Below, piece by piece: positions 13,205 to 23,385 of a stretch of 64,000 bases of DNA. The stretch comes from Mycogone perniciosa (lineage: Eukaryota > Ascomycota > Sordariomycetes > Hypocreales > Hypocreaceae). Numbering within the stretch: position 1 is the stretch's first letter; each line of letters starts with the position of its first letter. The stretch is taken from positions 54,918-118,917 of the forward strand of contig JAOALB010000156.1 in the NCBI GenBank assembly GCA_025331125.1, given 5' to 3'. Below the pieces are notes generated by a model, which saw only the letters and a list, made by a program, of their open reading frames with translations, was not told where the DNA came from and ran no database searches. The position numbers and the translations under genes are program-made.

Positions 13205-13645
13205 ACCTTTCAACGGGCGAGTGTGAAGTCATTCGTCCGCGGACGAATCGCTGGGATGGCCGGAGCAACTAGCGTATGGGTTCGTCCGCCCCCGTCCGAG
13301 ACCCCGTCCGAGACCCCCGCAGCTCCGCTCCGCCTAACCCACGTGATACAGCCTTCTCCGTGGGGCAGTTCTCGATGTTGCCGATGTCATCGATCTGGAG
13401 TTCGATCTGTTAAGTCCGGACCAATTGAGAAGCAAACATCACCCCTCTGTGAACATGGACAAGTCTCGTCCGGACGGCTTCAATGCTTGGGCGACTTGCC
13501 CGGGCTTCAAGGCTTATAACGCTCGTTCGTTCTCCTCGACAGCAATGCATCTTCACTCAGCTTCAAGACACTCATCAGCGTACAACATCCTCATTACAAC
13601 ACTCCCAATCAACTAAATCCTAATTCTTTGATATCAACCTTCAAG
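13205..13645. promoter_or_regulatory. Shared divergent promoter, zinc-cluster TF / SDR
   Basis: This 441-bp gap separates two start codons on opposite strands. It carries CGTCCG at 13235, 13283, 13293, 13305 and 13467, plus two palindromes (13231-13248 and 13467-13476). CCG/CGG triplets are the half-sites of Zn2Cys6 factors, and the gene on the left encodes one. The right part, 13500-13645, is C- and A-rich with few G, typical of a fungal 5' leader. Confidence 0.6.
13231..13248. promoter_or_regulatory. Perfect 18-bp palindrome with CCGCGG core
   Basis: ATTCGTCCGCGGACGAAT reads the same on both strands. It contains back-to-back CCG and CGG triplets (an everted arrangement with no spacer) and also inverted TCCG/CGGA. 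It lies 27 bp upstream of the zinc-cluster start codon and about 400 bp from the SDR start. It is a good candidate autoregulatory operator; binding is inferred, not shown. Confidence 0.5.
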
Positions 13646-14624
13646 ATGTCTCCATCCGTCTGGCTTGTTACAGGAACCACCTCCGGCATTGGCGCCGCCT
13701 TGGTCGCCCACCTCATCTCCCGCGGCGAAAAGGTCATTGCATCGGGCAGGAATGTCGAGCAGAAACTTGGTCACCTTAAGTCGGAGAATGTTGCCCTTCT
13801 GGAACTAGACCTCAACTCTGGACGAGCCGAGTTTGAGGCCCAAGTGAAGAAGGCATGGGGCATTTTTGGCCACATTGACATCTTGATGAACAATGCCGGC
13901 ATGTCAGCCATGAGAGCTTTGGAAGATACCAGGTAAGTTTTATCCAAAAGTTTGGTCAACATGCACTAAGATTTACTTCAACAGTGACGTATTTGTCAAC
14001 AATATGTTTCAAGTCAATCTCTTCTCTCATCTGCATATTACCCAAGCCATCTTGCCTCTGTTCCGCGCCCAGGGTCGCGGCACGGTTGCATTCACATCAT
14101 CCGGCTCGGGCTGGATGGCATTGCCCTTCATGTCAACCTACGGAATGTCCAAGGCAGCATTGAGCACCTTTGCCGAAAGCCTGCACAAGGAGATTTCACC
14201 ATTGGGGCTTCGCTCTGTCGCATTTGACATTGGTGCGTTCCCGACTCACCTCAGCAGGCCTCGTGAGGAAGATCGGGACGGCACTGGAAGCTTTGGGCCT
14301 ACTAGTGACGACTATAAGCCTCTCTGGGGTGAACTCATGGGACTTTTCACTGTCGATCCCATGTCTATGATGCCGGGAAGCCCTGAAAAGGCCGCATCGA
14401 CAATGTTTGATGTCATCAAACGTGAGGGTGTCGCAGCTGGTAAACCATGGGCTACTCGTGTTGTGCTGGGCTCGGATTGTCTAGAGTTCGCGACACGCAG
14501 GCGCGAGCAGGAGACCAAATTACTGGGTACTTGGAAGGACGTTTCTGCCTCTACGGATGCACGAGAGTATAAGTCCCTGCCTGGGTTTCTGAAGCTCCAG
14601 GACGTTGCTGGACTCCAGGAGTGA
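13646..14624 (+). CDS. Short-chain dehydrogenase/reductase (classical SDR)
   Basis: Two exons (13646-13932 and 13985-14624, intron 52 bp) encode 308 residues. The first ATG gives MSPSVWLVTGTTSGIGAAL, so the Rossmann cofactor motif TGxxxGIG starts at residue 9. NNAG follows near residue 89, a Ser-rich strand (TSSGSG) carries the catalytic Ser, and YGMSK gives the catalytic Tyr-x3-Lys. Arg in SGRNVEQ after strand 2 suggests NADP preference. The family reduces or oxidises carbonyl/hydroxyl groups; the substrate cannot be read from sequence. No signal peptide or membrane segment is seen, so it is likely cytosolic. It shares a promoter with the zinc-cluster factor, suggesting pathway-specific induction. 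Relatives include many secondary-metabolism SDRs. Confidence 0.9.
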
Positions 14625-15312
14625 TTTCAATGGGACAGCTCCTAGAGATGAGCGGTGCTTGACTTTAATTGAGAGAGGAGATGGAGGTCATTACTGTTAG
14701 TAAAGGGTTAGTGGACAGAGAAAATAGGAATAATATGAAACTTTGTGCAATCCGATTTCCCGTCGTCTAGTATGCTTCAGGTGTTATTGTGACATATGGA
14801 AATTTTTGCACCTATTTCATACACGACATTGGTCTTATTATGACAACATATTTAGTTTGTCTCGTTGAGTTTTAAGATCTTATTATTTGGCTTCTGTAAT
14901 AAAATTCTTTATCCAAGGTTGTGTTGTCTATCTGCTTAATCTCATAGAGGTCGAGGATCAGGAAGTTTTGTCTTTTAGCTTCCAATATGCGAGATATACA
15001 AATTCTTAGAAATGAAATGTGTTTTCTTTGCTGCTCCGAATAACAGCAACTTTTTCAATGGTGAATTAATTGGTTCTTATTTCGCGGAAATAATGCCGTC
15101 CTCGACGGGCCATTGAATAATACTGGCTACCCTGTAGACATCGCCTGTACCTAGTGTGCCAAAAATGGCAAAAACCACACAGGGCTAATCCAAGCCACTT
15201 GATTGGCCAAAGCTGCCATTACCACCCCACCTTCAATATCTGGGTAAACCACTTTTTCGGCCGCCTTGTCAAATCGTCAAGACAAGCGCTGCAGCATCAT
15301 GAGGAGAAGCCC
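14625..15312. other. Spacer with two upstream ORFs before the PPR gene
   Basis: The first part is T-rich downstream sequence of the SDR. The second part should be the promoter and leader of the PPR gene. Two small upstream ORFs precede its start: 15165-15188 (7 codons plus stop) and 15299-15316 (5 codons plus stop). The second ends in TGA overlapping the main ATG as ATGA (15313-15316). I see no other gene. Confidence 0.55.
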
Positions 15313-17169
15313 ATGAAATTTCCCAGCCGTGTGGACAGCTCCGTCTGCGGTGCGGTGCTGTCGAACCGACTATCAGCCGGCTTGGTAGCGGCAGGCTGCA
15401 AGGCCAGCGCTGCGAGTAGAAGGCTTTGCAGGGGCAAAGATGTGACTACGAAACCGCCAACGAGCCCAACGGTAGCGAGTCAACCAGGAAGATCATACTC
15501 CTGCCCACGAAGCTCGCTATGGCTCCTGTCGACGTTTATTCCGGACTTCGAAAAGCACCGCACCGTACGGAGGCAGCAGAATCCTCGACGTGCTGCTCGG
15601 ACCTACAGCACGGCTGTCGCCGTCTCCGTCTCCGGGACACGGCATATATCTCACTCGCAACCTCCTCCGCCGATTCAAGATAGACGGAAACTTCTATCGT
15701 TTGTCGACCAACATTACGAAGGAAGTGTGGAGGAACACTTTGAATTCTATCGAGACCCATACCGCCGTGGTTACGCCGCTCCAGACGGACCGAAGCTCAA
15801 AGTGTCGGAACAGACGGTCGACGTTCAGTACCCGTCTCGCGAAGAGACATCCAAGATTAGCAATGATGTGCAAATTATCCTTGGCCGACTCTATACCGCT
15901 ATCGGGCAGAGATTGCGACACCCGAATCGCTATTCACTCGAACCGATATACAAGCTATACTGTCAGCTGCCTGAGCCGCGAATGTTATACCTTACATGGC
16001 AATGGCGCAACCGACTTCTAAGAGTCATGGGGACACCTCACAAGCGTGATATGGAGTCGATGCTGCGTTATTTTGCCCTTGTCGCCGATGTGAAAAACGC
16101 TGGTCTCACATTACGACGCTCACAATGGAACTTCGCCCTAGCCTTTGCAACAAAATATGCAGCGCGAGCGACGACACAAGAGATGGAATCGGCATTAAAA
16201 CTTTGGAGGGAAATGGAGCGCGAGGCAAAGGTTATGGGAAATGACGTGACGTTCAACGTGCTCTTCGATGTGGCTGCCAAGGCTGGGAATTTCACTCTGG
16301 CCGACATGATATACAAAGAGATGGACAACCGAGGCATTGAATTCAACCGCTTCCACCATGTCAGTCTCATTCACTATTTTGGGCTGAAGCTCGATTCCGA
16401 CGGGATTCGTGCCGCATATAAGGAAATGGTGGAATCAGGCGAAATGATTGACACTATTGTCCTCAATTGTGTTATCGCTGGCCTGCTGAGGTGTGGTGAG
16501 GAAGCGGCAGCGGAAGAAACATACCGGCGCATGAAGGACGGGCATTCTCTAGCGCCAGAAATGCCCCAGAGGGATTACATGATGAACAAGGTTGTGACAA
16601 GAGTCCTCATGATGTTCACTAAAGTCGGCAAGGAGCATCCGCAGCTGTCAAAGACGCTGCAGACAAACGTTTATCTTGCACCAGACCTTCACACCTACAA
16701 GCTCTTGGTTGACCATTATGCGGTCAGGGTTGGAAGCCTCCAGAAAGTCGCGCAATACCTGGACGAAATGAAACACTTGAAAATACCAATTGATCCTACC
16801 ATCTTCTTGGCGTTATTCAAGGGGTTTTACATGCATGGAGGTTTCACAGGCTCGGACTGGAGTGAGCAAAGACTTGAAGGAGTTTTATCGGCTCTCTACC
16901 AAGCTCATGATGAACATGCAAAGGGGTTTCGCATAGATCGTTGGCTGGTAATATGGGCCTTGCGCGCCGTCAAGAAGTGCTCTTCAAACAAGGCGCTTGT
17001 ACAAACATTTGATTCCATGTCTCAGCGCTGGGTCATCCACCCGGACCGCCAGCAGTTCATGCATGCAATCTTTGAAAATATTTTATATGGCAAGGATCTG
17101 AAATCGACGCGAGGAAAATGGGATGGACAGCATCATGAGAGGCGCAAAACGGATCCGTCCTGGATGTAA
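15313..17169 (+). CDS. Pentatricopeptide-repeat (PPR) protein, probably mitochondrial
   Basis: A single exon encodes 618 residues from the first in-frame ATG (MKFPSRVDSS). The first 120 residues are rich in Arg, Ser and Ala and poor in acids, as in mitochondrial targeting sequences. The rest is helical with PPR-like units, such as NDVTFNVLFDVAAKAGNFT then ADMIYKEMDNRGIEFNRFHH, followed by TIVLNCVIAGLLRCGEEAAA and DLHTYKLLVDHYAVRVGSLQ. Fungal PPR proteins bind organellar RNA and act in processing, stability or translation. Two upstream ORFs, one overlapping the start as ATGA, suggest translational control. I cannot assign it to a named yeast PPR gene. The frame stays open for 159 nt upstream of the ATG, but no earlier ATG is in frame. 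Confidence 0.85.
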   Translation: MKFPSRVDSSVCGAVLSNRLSAGLVAAGCKASAASRRLCRGKDVTTKPPTSPTVASQPGRSYSCPRSSLWLLSTFIPDFEKHRTVRRQQNPRRAARTYSTAVAVSVSGTRHISHSQPPPPIQDRRKLLSFVDQHYEGSVEEHFEFYRDPYRRGYAAPDGPKLKVSEQTVDVQYPSREETSKISNDVQIILGRLYTAIGQRLRHPNRYSLEPIYKLYCQLPEPRMLYLTWQWRNRLLRVMGTPHKRDMESMLRYFALVADVKNAGLTLRRSQWNFALAFATKYAARATTQEMESALKLWREMEREAKVMGNDVTFNVLFDVAAKAGNFTLADMIYKEMDNRGIEFNRFHHVSLIHYFGLKLDSDGIRAAYKEMVESGEMIDTIVLNCVIAGLLRCGEEAAAEETYRRMKDGHSLAPEMPQRDYMMNKVVTRVLMMFTKVGKEHPQLSKTLQTNVYLAPDLHTYKLLVDHYAVRVGSLQKVAQYLDEMKHLKIPIDPTIFLALFKGFYMHGGFTGSDWSEQRLEGVLSALYQAHDEHAKGFRIDRWLVIWALRAVKKCSSNKALVQTFDSMSQRWVIHPDRQQFMHAIFENILYGKDLKSTRGKWDGQHHERRKTDPSWM

Positions 17170-17478
17170 CCGGCCAAGGCCGAACGAAGTATGTGATTAT
17201 ATGATAGGCAAATATCTCATATAGACTCATCCCTCAAAGCTGGGGAAATGTAACACGTAACATGTAGTCCTGAGATGGAATCGTGTATGAGAAATGTGGA
17301 TTCATGAAAATGGTAAAGTTTCCATGACAAGCGCATTTGGCAGCATTGATGGACAAAGGGAAAGTTTTGCCTGCTGTGCTGGCGTCTATTCGAGCTATGT
17401 CATAGCAGCCCCAACGTCTCCAACCTATGTGACACAATTCCCAGCTACCAAAGCCCTCCAGGTCTCTAACCACTAAAT

Positions 17479-17767
17479 TTACTGAGTCTTGTAGGTTTGG
17501 TAGACTATACCATATGTCAGTCACGAAAATAGGCCGGAGATTCCACAGCAGATGGCGCTCACCAGCAATGCCGAAGGGTGCGAAGAAGCCAGTCGCCATG
17601 AAGGCCCAGTAGCCGGCACCGAACCACTTGCTGCGAGGGTTGAAGGGAATGTTGGTGTAGGGGCCCTCAGGGTAGTGGTAAGGCGAGGACATGCGAGCCC
17701 GGGTGGCGTGGAAGCCTCGGCGGCTGACCAGCGAGGTCGTGGTGCGGGTGGCGGCGCGGGAGAGCAT
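17479..17767 (-). CDS. COX8: Cytochrome c oxidase subunit 8 (Cox7c/VIIc family)
   Basis: Two exons, 17767-17563 and 17504-17479, with a 58-bp intron, encode 76 residues. The N-terminus MLSRAATRTTTSLVSRRGFH is a mitochondrial presequence with an RGFHATRA processing region. The mature part SSPYHYPEGPYTNIPFNPRS, then a single membrane helix (YWAFMATGFFAPFGIAV) and the short tail YQTYKTQ match fungal Cox8, a subunit of complex IV in the inner mitochondrial membrane. Splicing restores FGIAVYQTYKTQ; without it the frame runs on for 84 meaningless codons. The gene is divergent from MTR4, sharing about 640 bp. Length is normal for the family. Confidence 0.9.
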
Positions 17768-18410
17768 CTGGAGCGGTCAATTAGCTGTCGGGAGCATTGG
17801 AGCAGCTTTGCAGAGAGTCAGCATACTTTGAATGACGTCGGGCGACGGAGGGAGGGAGGAGGAGCTGAGAGCTGTATTTCGTGTCAACGTCTTGATGAGA
17901 CCCGAGGTGGTTCGATATGAGGTCAAAACGAGATGCTTGGCAAATCTCGGTCACGTGAAGGCGCATGTGCGTGAGAAGTTGATTAATGACTAATCAGCCG
18001 CTTAGTACCTAGTAGTACCTAGTAGTACATACCTTAGGTACGGGCACATATAGGTACGTACCACACCGATGGTGACCACCAGCCGCTGGATGCAGTGAGT
18101 GATCTTGCGACTCACCGCCTTTGGCCCGAACCGACTGTTTTCTTTTCTGCCGCTCTGCCCACTTCTGATTGAGGAAACCTGGGCCAACAATTTCTTTGCA
18201 CTCGACTCGCCCTCGATATTTTGCATCCCGGGCAGAGATCCTTCGCTATTGTTGCGGGGAGAATGCGATCGCCAATCATCTACTCTACTCTATTCTGAAT
18301 CTTGGAATCAATTCCCCTTCTGATTTCTGTTTTCCCCCTTCTATATACTCGACTGCTTGATTTGAATCGCCATCTCGACATACGCCGTCTGGCGTAAAAA
18401 CTAAGCCAAA
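17768..18410. promoter_or_regulatory. Divergent promoter between COX8 and MTR4
   Basis: This 643-bp gap has a 10-bp direct repeat, TAGTACCTAG, at 18003 and 18013, with a third diverged unit at 18023 and related GTACCT/AGGTAC words to 18062. A CCAAT box (GCCAATC) lies near 18270. The part before 18410 is C/T-rich, like a long leader for MTR4. Both genes are housekeeping, so a shared bidirectional promoter is likely. Confidence 0.5.
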
Positions 18411-21400
18411 ATGGATGAAATGTTCGATGTTTTCGAGGGCAAGGCGGAGCCCCTAAGCGCCAGCGAGGACGAGCGGACACCTCAAAGGAGCCGGAGCCGT
18501 GCCCAAAGCAAGAAACGAAAAGCCGACGAGGCCATGAATGGGAATCGAGGCGCAGCCGACGAGAGCACTGATGTCGGCATGGTTGATGCCGCCGAGACGT
18601 CGCGCGACGAAGATTCTGAGGAGGAGGAAGATTCTGACACTCCGAGCCAGCAGGACAAGAAAAGGCGCAAGAAGGAAGACGGTGCTGTGCCTGTTATGGC
18701 AGATAACTTCCAGACCGCCGCGTCTAGAGAGGTCGCTGGCGCGTCGACGTTTGTCCCCCAAGATTCATCCTTGGTTATATCCCATAACATCCAGCACCAA
18801 GTCGCTCTCCCCCCGGATCTCGACTACGAATATGTCCCTCTGTCAGAGCACAAGCCGCCGGCAGAGCCCGCGAGGACATGGCCCTTCAAACTCGATCCTT
18901 TCCAGAGCTTAGCTGTTGCCTCTATTGAGCGAGAAGAGAGTGTACTGGTCTCAGCGCACACCAGTGCAGGAAAGACGGTGGTGGCGGAATACGCAGTTGC
19001 ACAGTGCCTCAAGCGCAATCAGAGGATCATCTACACAAGTCCCATTAAGGCTTTGAGTAATCAAAAATACCGAGACTTTGATGCCATTTTTGGAGACGTC
19101 GGTCTGATGACTGGTGATGTTACTATCAACCCCACTGCCAGTTGCTTGGTCATGACGACAGAGATTTTGCGATCCATGTTGTACCGTGGCTCGGAGATCA
19201 TGCGAGAAGTTGCCTGGGTCGTGTTCGACGAAGTCCATTACATGCGAGACAAGACGCGAGGAGTAGTTTGGGAAGAGACGATCATTATGCTTCCAGACAA
19301 AGTCCGATATGTTTTCCTCTCTGCCACTATCCCCAACGCGTTCCAGTTCGCGGAATGGATCGCCAAGATTCACCACCAGGCATGTCATGTTGTCTACACA
19401 GACTTCCGGCCTACCCCGTTGCAGAACTATTTCTATCCACTCGGAGGTAAGGGGGCCAGAATAGTGGTGGATGAAAAGGGCCACTTCCACGACCACAATT
19501 TCCATCTGGTCATGAGTGAGGTTGAAGAGAAGAAGGGTTCCGACCCTTCAGACCCTTTGGCGAAGATGAAAGGCAGGGGGAAGAACAAGAAGACCAACAA
19601 GGGTGGAGCTGATGAGGGCTCCGACATTCACAAAATCATCCGGATGACTGTCAAGAAGAATCTCAATCCCGTCATCGTTTTCAACTTCAGCAAGCGAGAG
19701 GTCGAAAATATGGCACTGAAGATTTCCAACCTCAACTTCAACGACGCCACCGAAAAGGCTCTGGTGGGCAAGGTCTTTCACAGCGCGATTGAAAGTCTTT
19801 CAGAACAGGATCGTGAACTGCCCCAAATTATGAACCTTTTGCCTCTCCTGGAAAAGGGTATCGGTGTTCATCACTCAGGCCTCTTGCCTATTCTCAAGGA
19901 GACAATTGAGATTTTATTCCAGGAATCCTTGATCAAGGTTTTGTTCGCGACGGAGACATTCTCTATTGGTCTAAACATGCCTGCAAAGACGGTTGTTTTC
20001 ACCGAGGTCACCAAATGGGACGGCACACAACGGCGGCCAATCACTTCGTCCGAGTATGTTCAGATGGCCGGACGAGCTGGTCGTCGTGGTCTCGACGCCA
20101 GAGGTATCGTTATTATGATGATTGACAACAAACTGGAACCCGATGTGGCCAGGCAAATTGTTACTGGACACCAAGATAAACTGCTCTCAGCGTTCTATCT
20201 CGGATACAATATGATTCTCAACCTCCTGAGAATTGAGGCCATCTCACCTGAATTCATGCTGGAGAGATGTTTCCATCAATTCCAGAATGCAGCCGGTGTT
20301 CCCAACCTGGAGAAGGAACTGATGGCCATCCAGCAAGAACGAGACGCACTGGCGATCACGGATGAGGCTACGATCAAGGACTACTACCAAATCCGACAAC
20401 AGCTGAAAGTATACACCAAGGACATGCGTGCTGTGATTCAGCACCCGACCCACTGCATGGAGTTTCTACAGCCTGGTCGACTTGTCCAGATCTTCAGTCC
20501 GATTGAATCAGAGGAGAATATCAGTTCTGGACTTGACTTTGGCTGGGGTGTTATTACTGACCACACTCCACGGCGAAGCACCAAGCTTGGCGAACCAGAA
20601 TTTCGGCCGCAAGAGTCTCAAGTCCTTCGGGTTCTTCTCATCATTTCTGCACAAAGCGACGAGGTCATTCCTGGACAGGCAGCATCTACGCGGATGCCCC
20701 CCGGTCTGAAGCCGATGATTGATGAGGATGACTCCATCGCCGAGGTCGTACCCTGCCTGCTTACGTGCGTAAAAGCCATTAGCCAGATTCGAATCTTCTT
20801 ACCAAAAGAGGGCCTCAATTCACAGGAGGACAAGAATCAGGCGGGCAAGGCACTTGCGGAGGTTCAGCGCCGGTTCCCCGACGGTGTGCCAATATTGGAT
20901 CCCCTGGAAAACATGAATATCCCAGACGACTCGTTCAGGCAGCTTCTCCGCAAGATCGAGGTCCTTGAGTCCAGATTGGTGGCGAATCCGCTGCATCTCT
21001 CACCTCTTCTGGAAGAGCGGTGGGATCAGTACCACATCAAGGTCAAACTCAACGAGAAGGTCAAGGCGAAGAAGAAGACTATCGCCAAGGCCTACAGCAT
21101 TTCACAGATGGACGAGCTCAAGTCCCGAAAACGTGTGCTGCGCCGCCTTGGATTTATCAACGATGCGGAAGTCGTGCAGCTCAAGGCCCGTGTAGCATGT
21201 GAACTTTCTACTACGGAAGGCCATGAATTGCTGTTGTCAGAACTTCTCTTTGATCGCTTTTTCAACGAAATGACTCCCGAGACGATTGCTGCGGTGCTAA
21301 GCTGCTTCGTGTTTGATGAGAAACTCGACACACAGGCAACGAAGGAGGCGCTGCAGAAGCCGTACCGTGAGATCCAGGCAAAGGCTCGCATCATTGCCAA

Positions 21401-21757
21401 AGTCAGCCAGGAGTGCAAGCTGAATGTCAACGAGGAGGAGTACGTGGCAAGCCTTAAGTGGCAGCTCATGGAAACGGTGTATGCTTGGGCTCATGGCGCA
21501 ACGTTTGCTGAGATTTGGTAAGATTACATCGCATTTACCAGAGTTCATATGTCCTTTAACTAACCGTCTTTTGAAGCAAAATGGCAAACATTTATGAAGG
21601 CTCATTTATCCGCATTTTCCGCCGGTTGGAAGAACTTATACGACAGATGGCCCAGGCCTCCAAGGTCATGGGCAACGATGATCTGACGAAGAAGTTCGAT
21701 GAGAGTCTGCAGAAGATCAGGAGGGATATCGTGGCGGCTCAGAGCTTGTACCTGTAG
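18411..21757 (+). CDS. MTR4: ATP-dependent RNA helicase Mtr4/Dob1 (TRAMP complex)
   Basis: Two exons (18411-21517 and 21577-21757, intron 59 bp) encode 1095 residues, close to yeast Mtr4 (1073). An acidic, lysine-rich N-tail (1-95) precedes the helicase core. Motif I AHTSAGKT is at 182-189, motif II DEVH at 273-276, SAT in FLSATIPN, and motif VI QMAGRAGRRG. The KOW-bearing arch and the helical-bundle C-terminus follow. Splicing joins FAEI-CKMANIYEGSFIRIFRR, the conserved Ski2-family end; the unspliced frame stops early at EIW. Mtr4 unwinds structured RNA in the nucleus and hands it to the exosome for rRNA processing and RNA surveillance. A low-complexity insert (about 385-405, KMKGRGKNKKTNKGG) is seen. 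Ski2 is the nearest alternative, but the motif context fits Mtr4 better. Confidence 0.96.
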
Positions 21758-22057
21758 ATGATTGTTCATGTCTCTCTCTCTCTTGTGCGTCTTCTTGCAT
21801 TATCTCGGGGTTGTGGAGTTTGGAAGCATGGAACAAAAAGTGGGTGTCACGTCTTACCGACACCATGGTTTCATTGTACTACCTAAATACTGTCGTTTCA
21901 TGTCAAAAATAATGACTCGGGTGTTTTGAATGCCTAGAATTCAAAGAGACGCAAAATGATATACCGTAAAACACCATTATCCATCCATCCATGTCTATCG
22001 TACACTACATCATTCCCAAACCAGGCCCAACTATCAGGCGTGAGCAACGAGAGGCTT
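21758..22057. other. Convergent spacer MTR4 / DSC3
   Basis: This 300-bp tail-to-tail gap has T-rich and A-rich runs (near 21870-21960) that can serve as 3' ends for both genes. No gene is seen. Confidence 0.6.
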
Positions 22058-22942
22058 TCAACGACTGGTTCCGGAAATACTCATCACAATTCCCACCGTC
22101 AAGCTCAACACCACTCCCGAGCCCACAAAGATCTGCCACTTCTCACTCCACACATCTGATCGCAGCAACCAAGTCATGCTCCCCAACGGGAAAAAGAATC
22201 CAACCATCATGCCGCGAATCAGCACATCCAGCACAGACGACATACCCGTAAAGTCGTCCTCAAGGGAGTTATTTGCAGAAGCAAGTTCGCTCGGGTTGTT
22301 GTCTATCCACGCATCCTCCATGTTGCGCAGCGAGTCGGGGGAGGGCATTTCATCTGGCGCAAAACGCTCGGTATGAATGGACGCGAACTGTGTGCGCAGG
22401 GTAGATATTTCAGAGGGCGTGAGCCCAGCTTGCAATAAGCGGTCAAAGCCCCTTGGCCGGGGACGTGTCCATGACGAAGGGTTTCCTGGTTGTTGATGCC
22501 CTGTGGCGCTGGAGGAGGATTCGTCAGGGGGTTGAGATGCCGCGGCTTGTTCAGCGGCGAGGTCTTCTGGGGGCAATTCATCGCCAATGGAGCAGTTGAT
22601 GTATATCCTCACAGGTTGGATGCCTCCATCTACCGCCTTGCCTTTGCCTTTATCCTTGCTGTCGTTTTGAGGGGTGGAGGATGATAAGGGAGGTGGAGGA
22701 GGCGGTTTGATGACGGAGCTGAGGGCAGAGGCGTCGGGAAGGAGTCGGCCTTGGTAGATGAAGCGCAGACGGTTGCGTGTGGAGAGACGTGTTCGAATGA
22801 GATGCTTGAGAGAGAGAACAGTGGTGGTTTGGGGAGAGGGAATGTCCAAGTCCAGGTCTGGGAGGGAGGTTGAGAAGCGGATGGTGAGGTGAAAGGGGAG
22901 GGACCTGAAGGACAGAGGCTGAGGCTGAGATGAAGATGTCAT
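22058..22942 (-). CDS. DSC3: DSC E3 ubiquitin ligase complex subunit 3-like
   Basis: A single exon encodes 294 residues. The N-terminus has a ubiquitin-like fold (LTIRFSTSLPDLDLDIP, then TVLSLKHLIRTRL and RLRFIYQGRLLPD). A Pro/Ser-rich linker follows, then RPRGFDRLLQAGLTPSEIST and the conserved C-domain ending in two membrane helices (VLDVLIRGMMVGFFFPLGSM and FVGSGVVLSLTVGIVMSIS). This order matches DUF2407 proteins, the fungal Dsc3 family. The Dsc complex sits in Golgi and ER membranes. It cleaves SREBP in fission yeast and acts in protein quality control and hypoxia adaptation in moulds. The gene is divergent from IMA1. Length is near the family norm. Confidence 0.88.
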   Translation of the reverse strand: MTSSSQPQPLSFRSLPFHLTIRFSTSLPDLDLDIPSPQTTTVLSLKHLIRTRLSTRNRLRFIYQGRLLPDASALSSVIKPPPPPPLSSSTPQNDSKDKGKGKAVDGGIQPVRIYINCSIGDELPPEDLAAEQAAASQPPDESSSSATGHQQPGNPSSWTRPRPRGFDRLLQAGLTPSEISTLRTQFASIHTERFAPDEMPSPDSLRNMEDAWIDNNPSELASANNSLEDDFTGMSSVLDVLIRGMMVGFFFPLGSMTWLLRSDVWSEKWQIFVGSGVVLSLTVGIVMSISGTSR

Positions 22943-23385
22943 GTTGGCAGCATTTTGGGGCGTATTTTGTATGTGTACGTTTATTTATTGTAACAAATTA
23001 GTGATGGGTAATTTTCTGTTAGAATAAGAAGCGGCTGCTTGAGTGGTGTTTGTAAACTGACTGACGATCTCCATGTTGAGGCTCAGTGACGTGATATTAA
23101 GACACATGGCATTTAGTGGAGCCCTGAACGAAGCCTTAGCACCCCTAGTGGCGCTGCCGATCTGCTGGAACGCGCCGCTAAATAGCCCTGGAGCATAAAA
23201 CCGCTCCGACCGCCCGGCAGAATCCCCAGACTTTCTAGAATCATATCGTTGAATCAGCGTATTATCTCAACTTCTACTCCATACTTTTCCATCTCTTTCA
23301 CCGATTCGTTCGCCAACAGCTTTTTGACATCTTCGGTCGCTTTGAGGCTCGCTTGCTGTTTTTGTTGACGACCAGGAAAGCCGAG
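22943..23385. promoter_or_regulatory. Divergent promoter between DSC3 and IMA1
   Basis: This 443-bp gap lies between two opposite start codons. The IMA1 side (23260-23385) is pyrimidine-rich, typical of a leader. No open frame of note and no repeat were seen. Confidence 0.5.

Noticed and set aside
17552..17920. 122-codon plus-strand frame opposite COX8
   Set aside because: It is the antisense shadow of a conserved, spliced COX8 gene.
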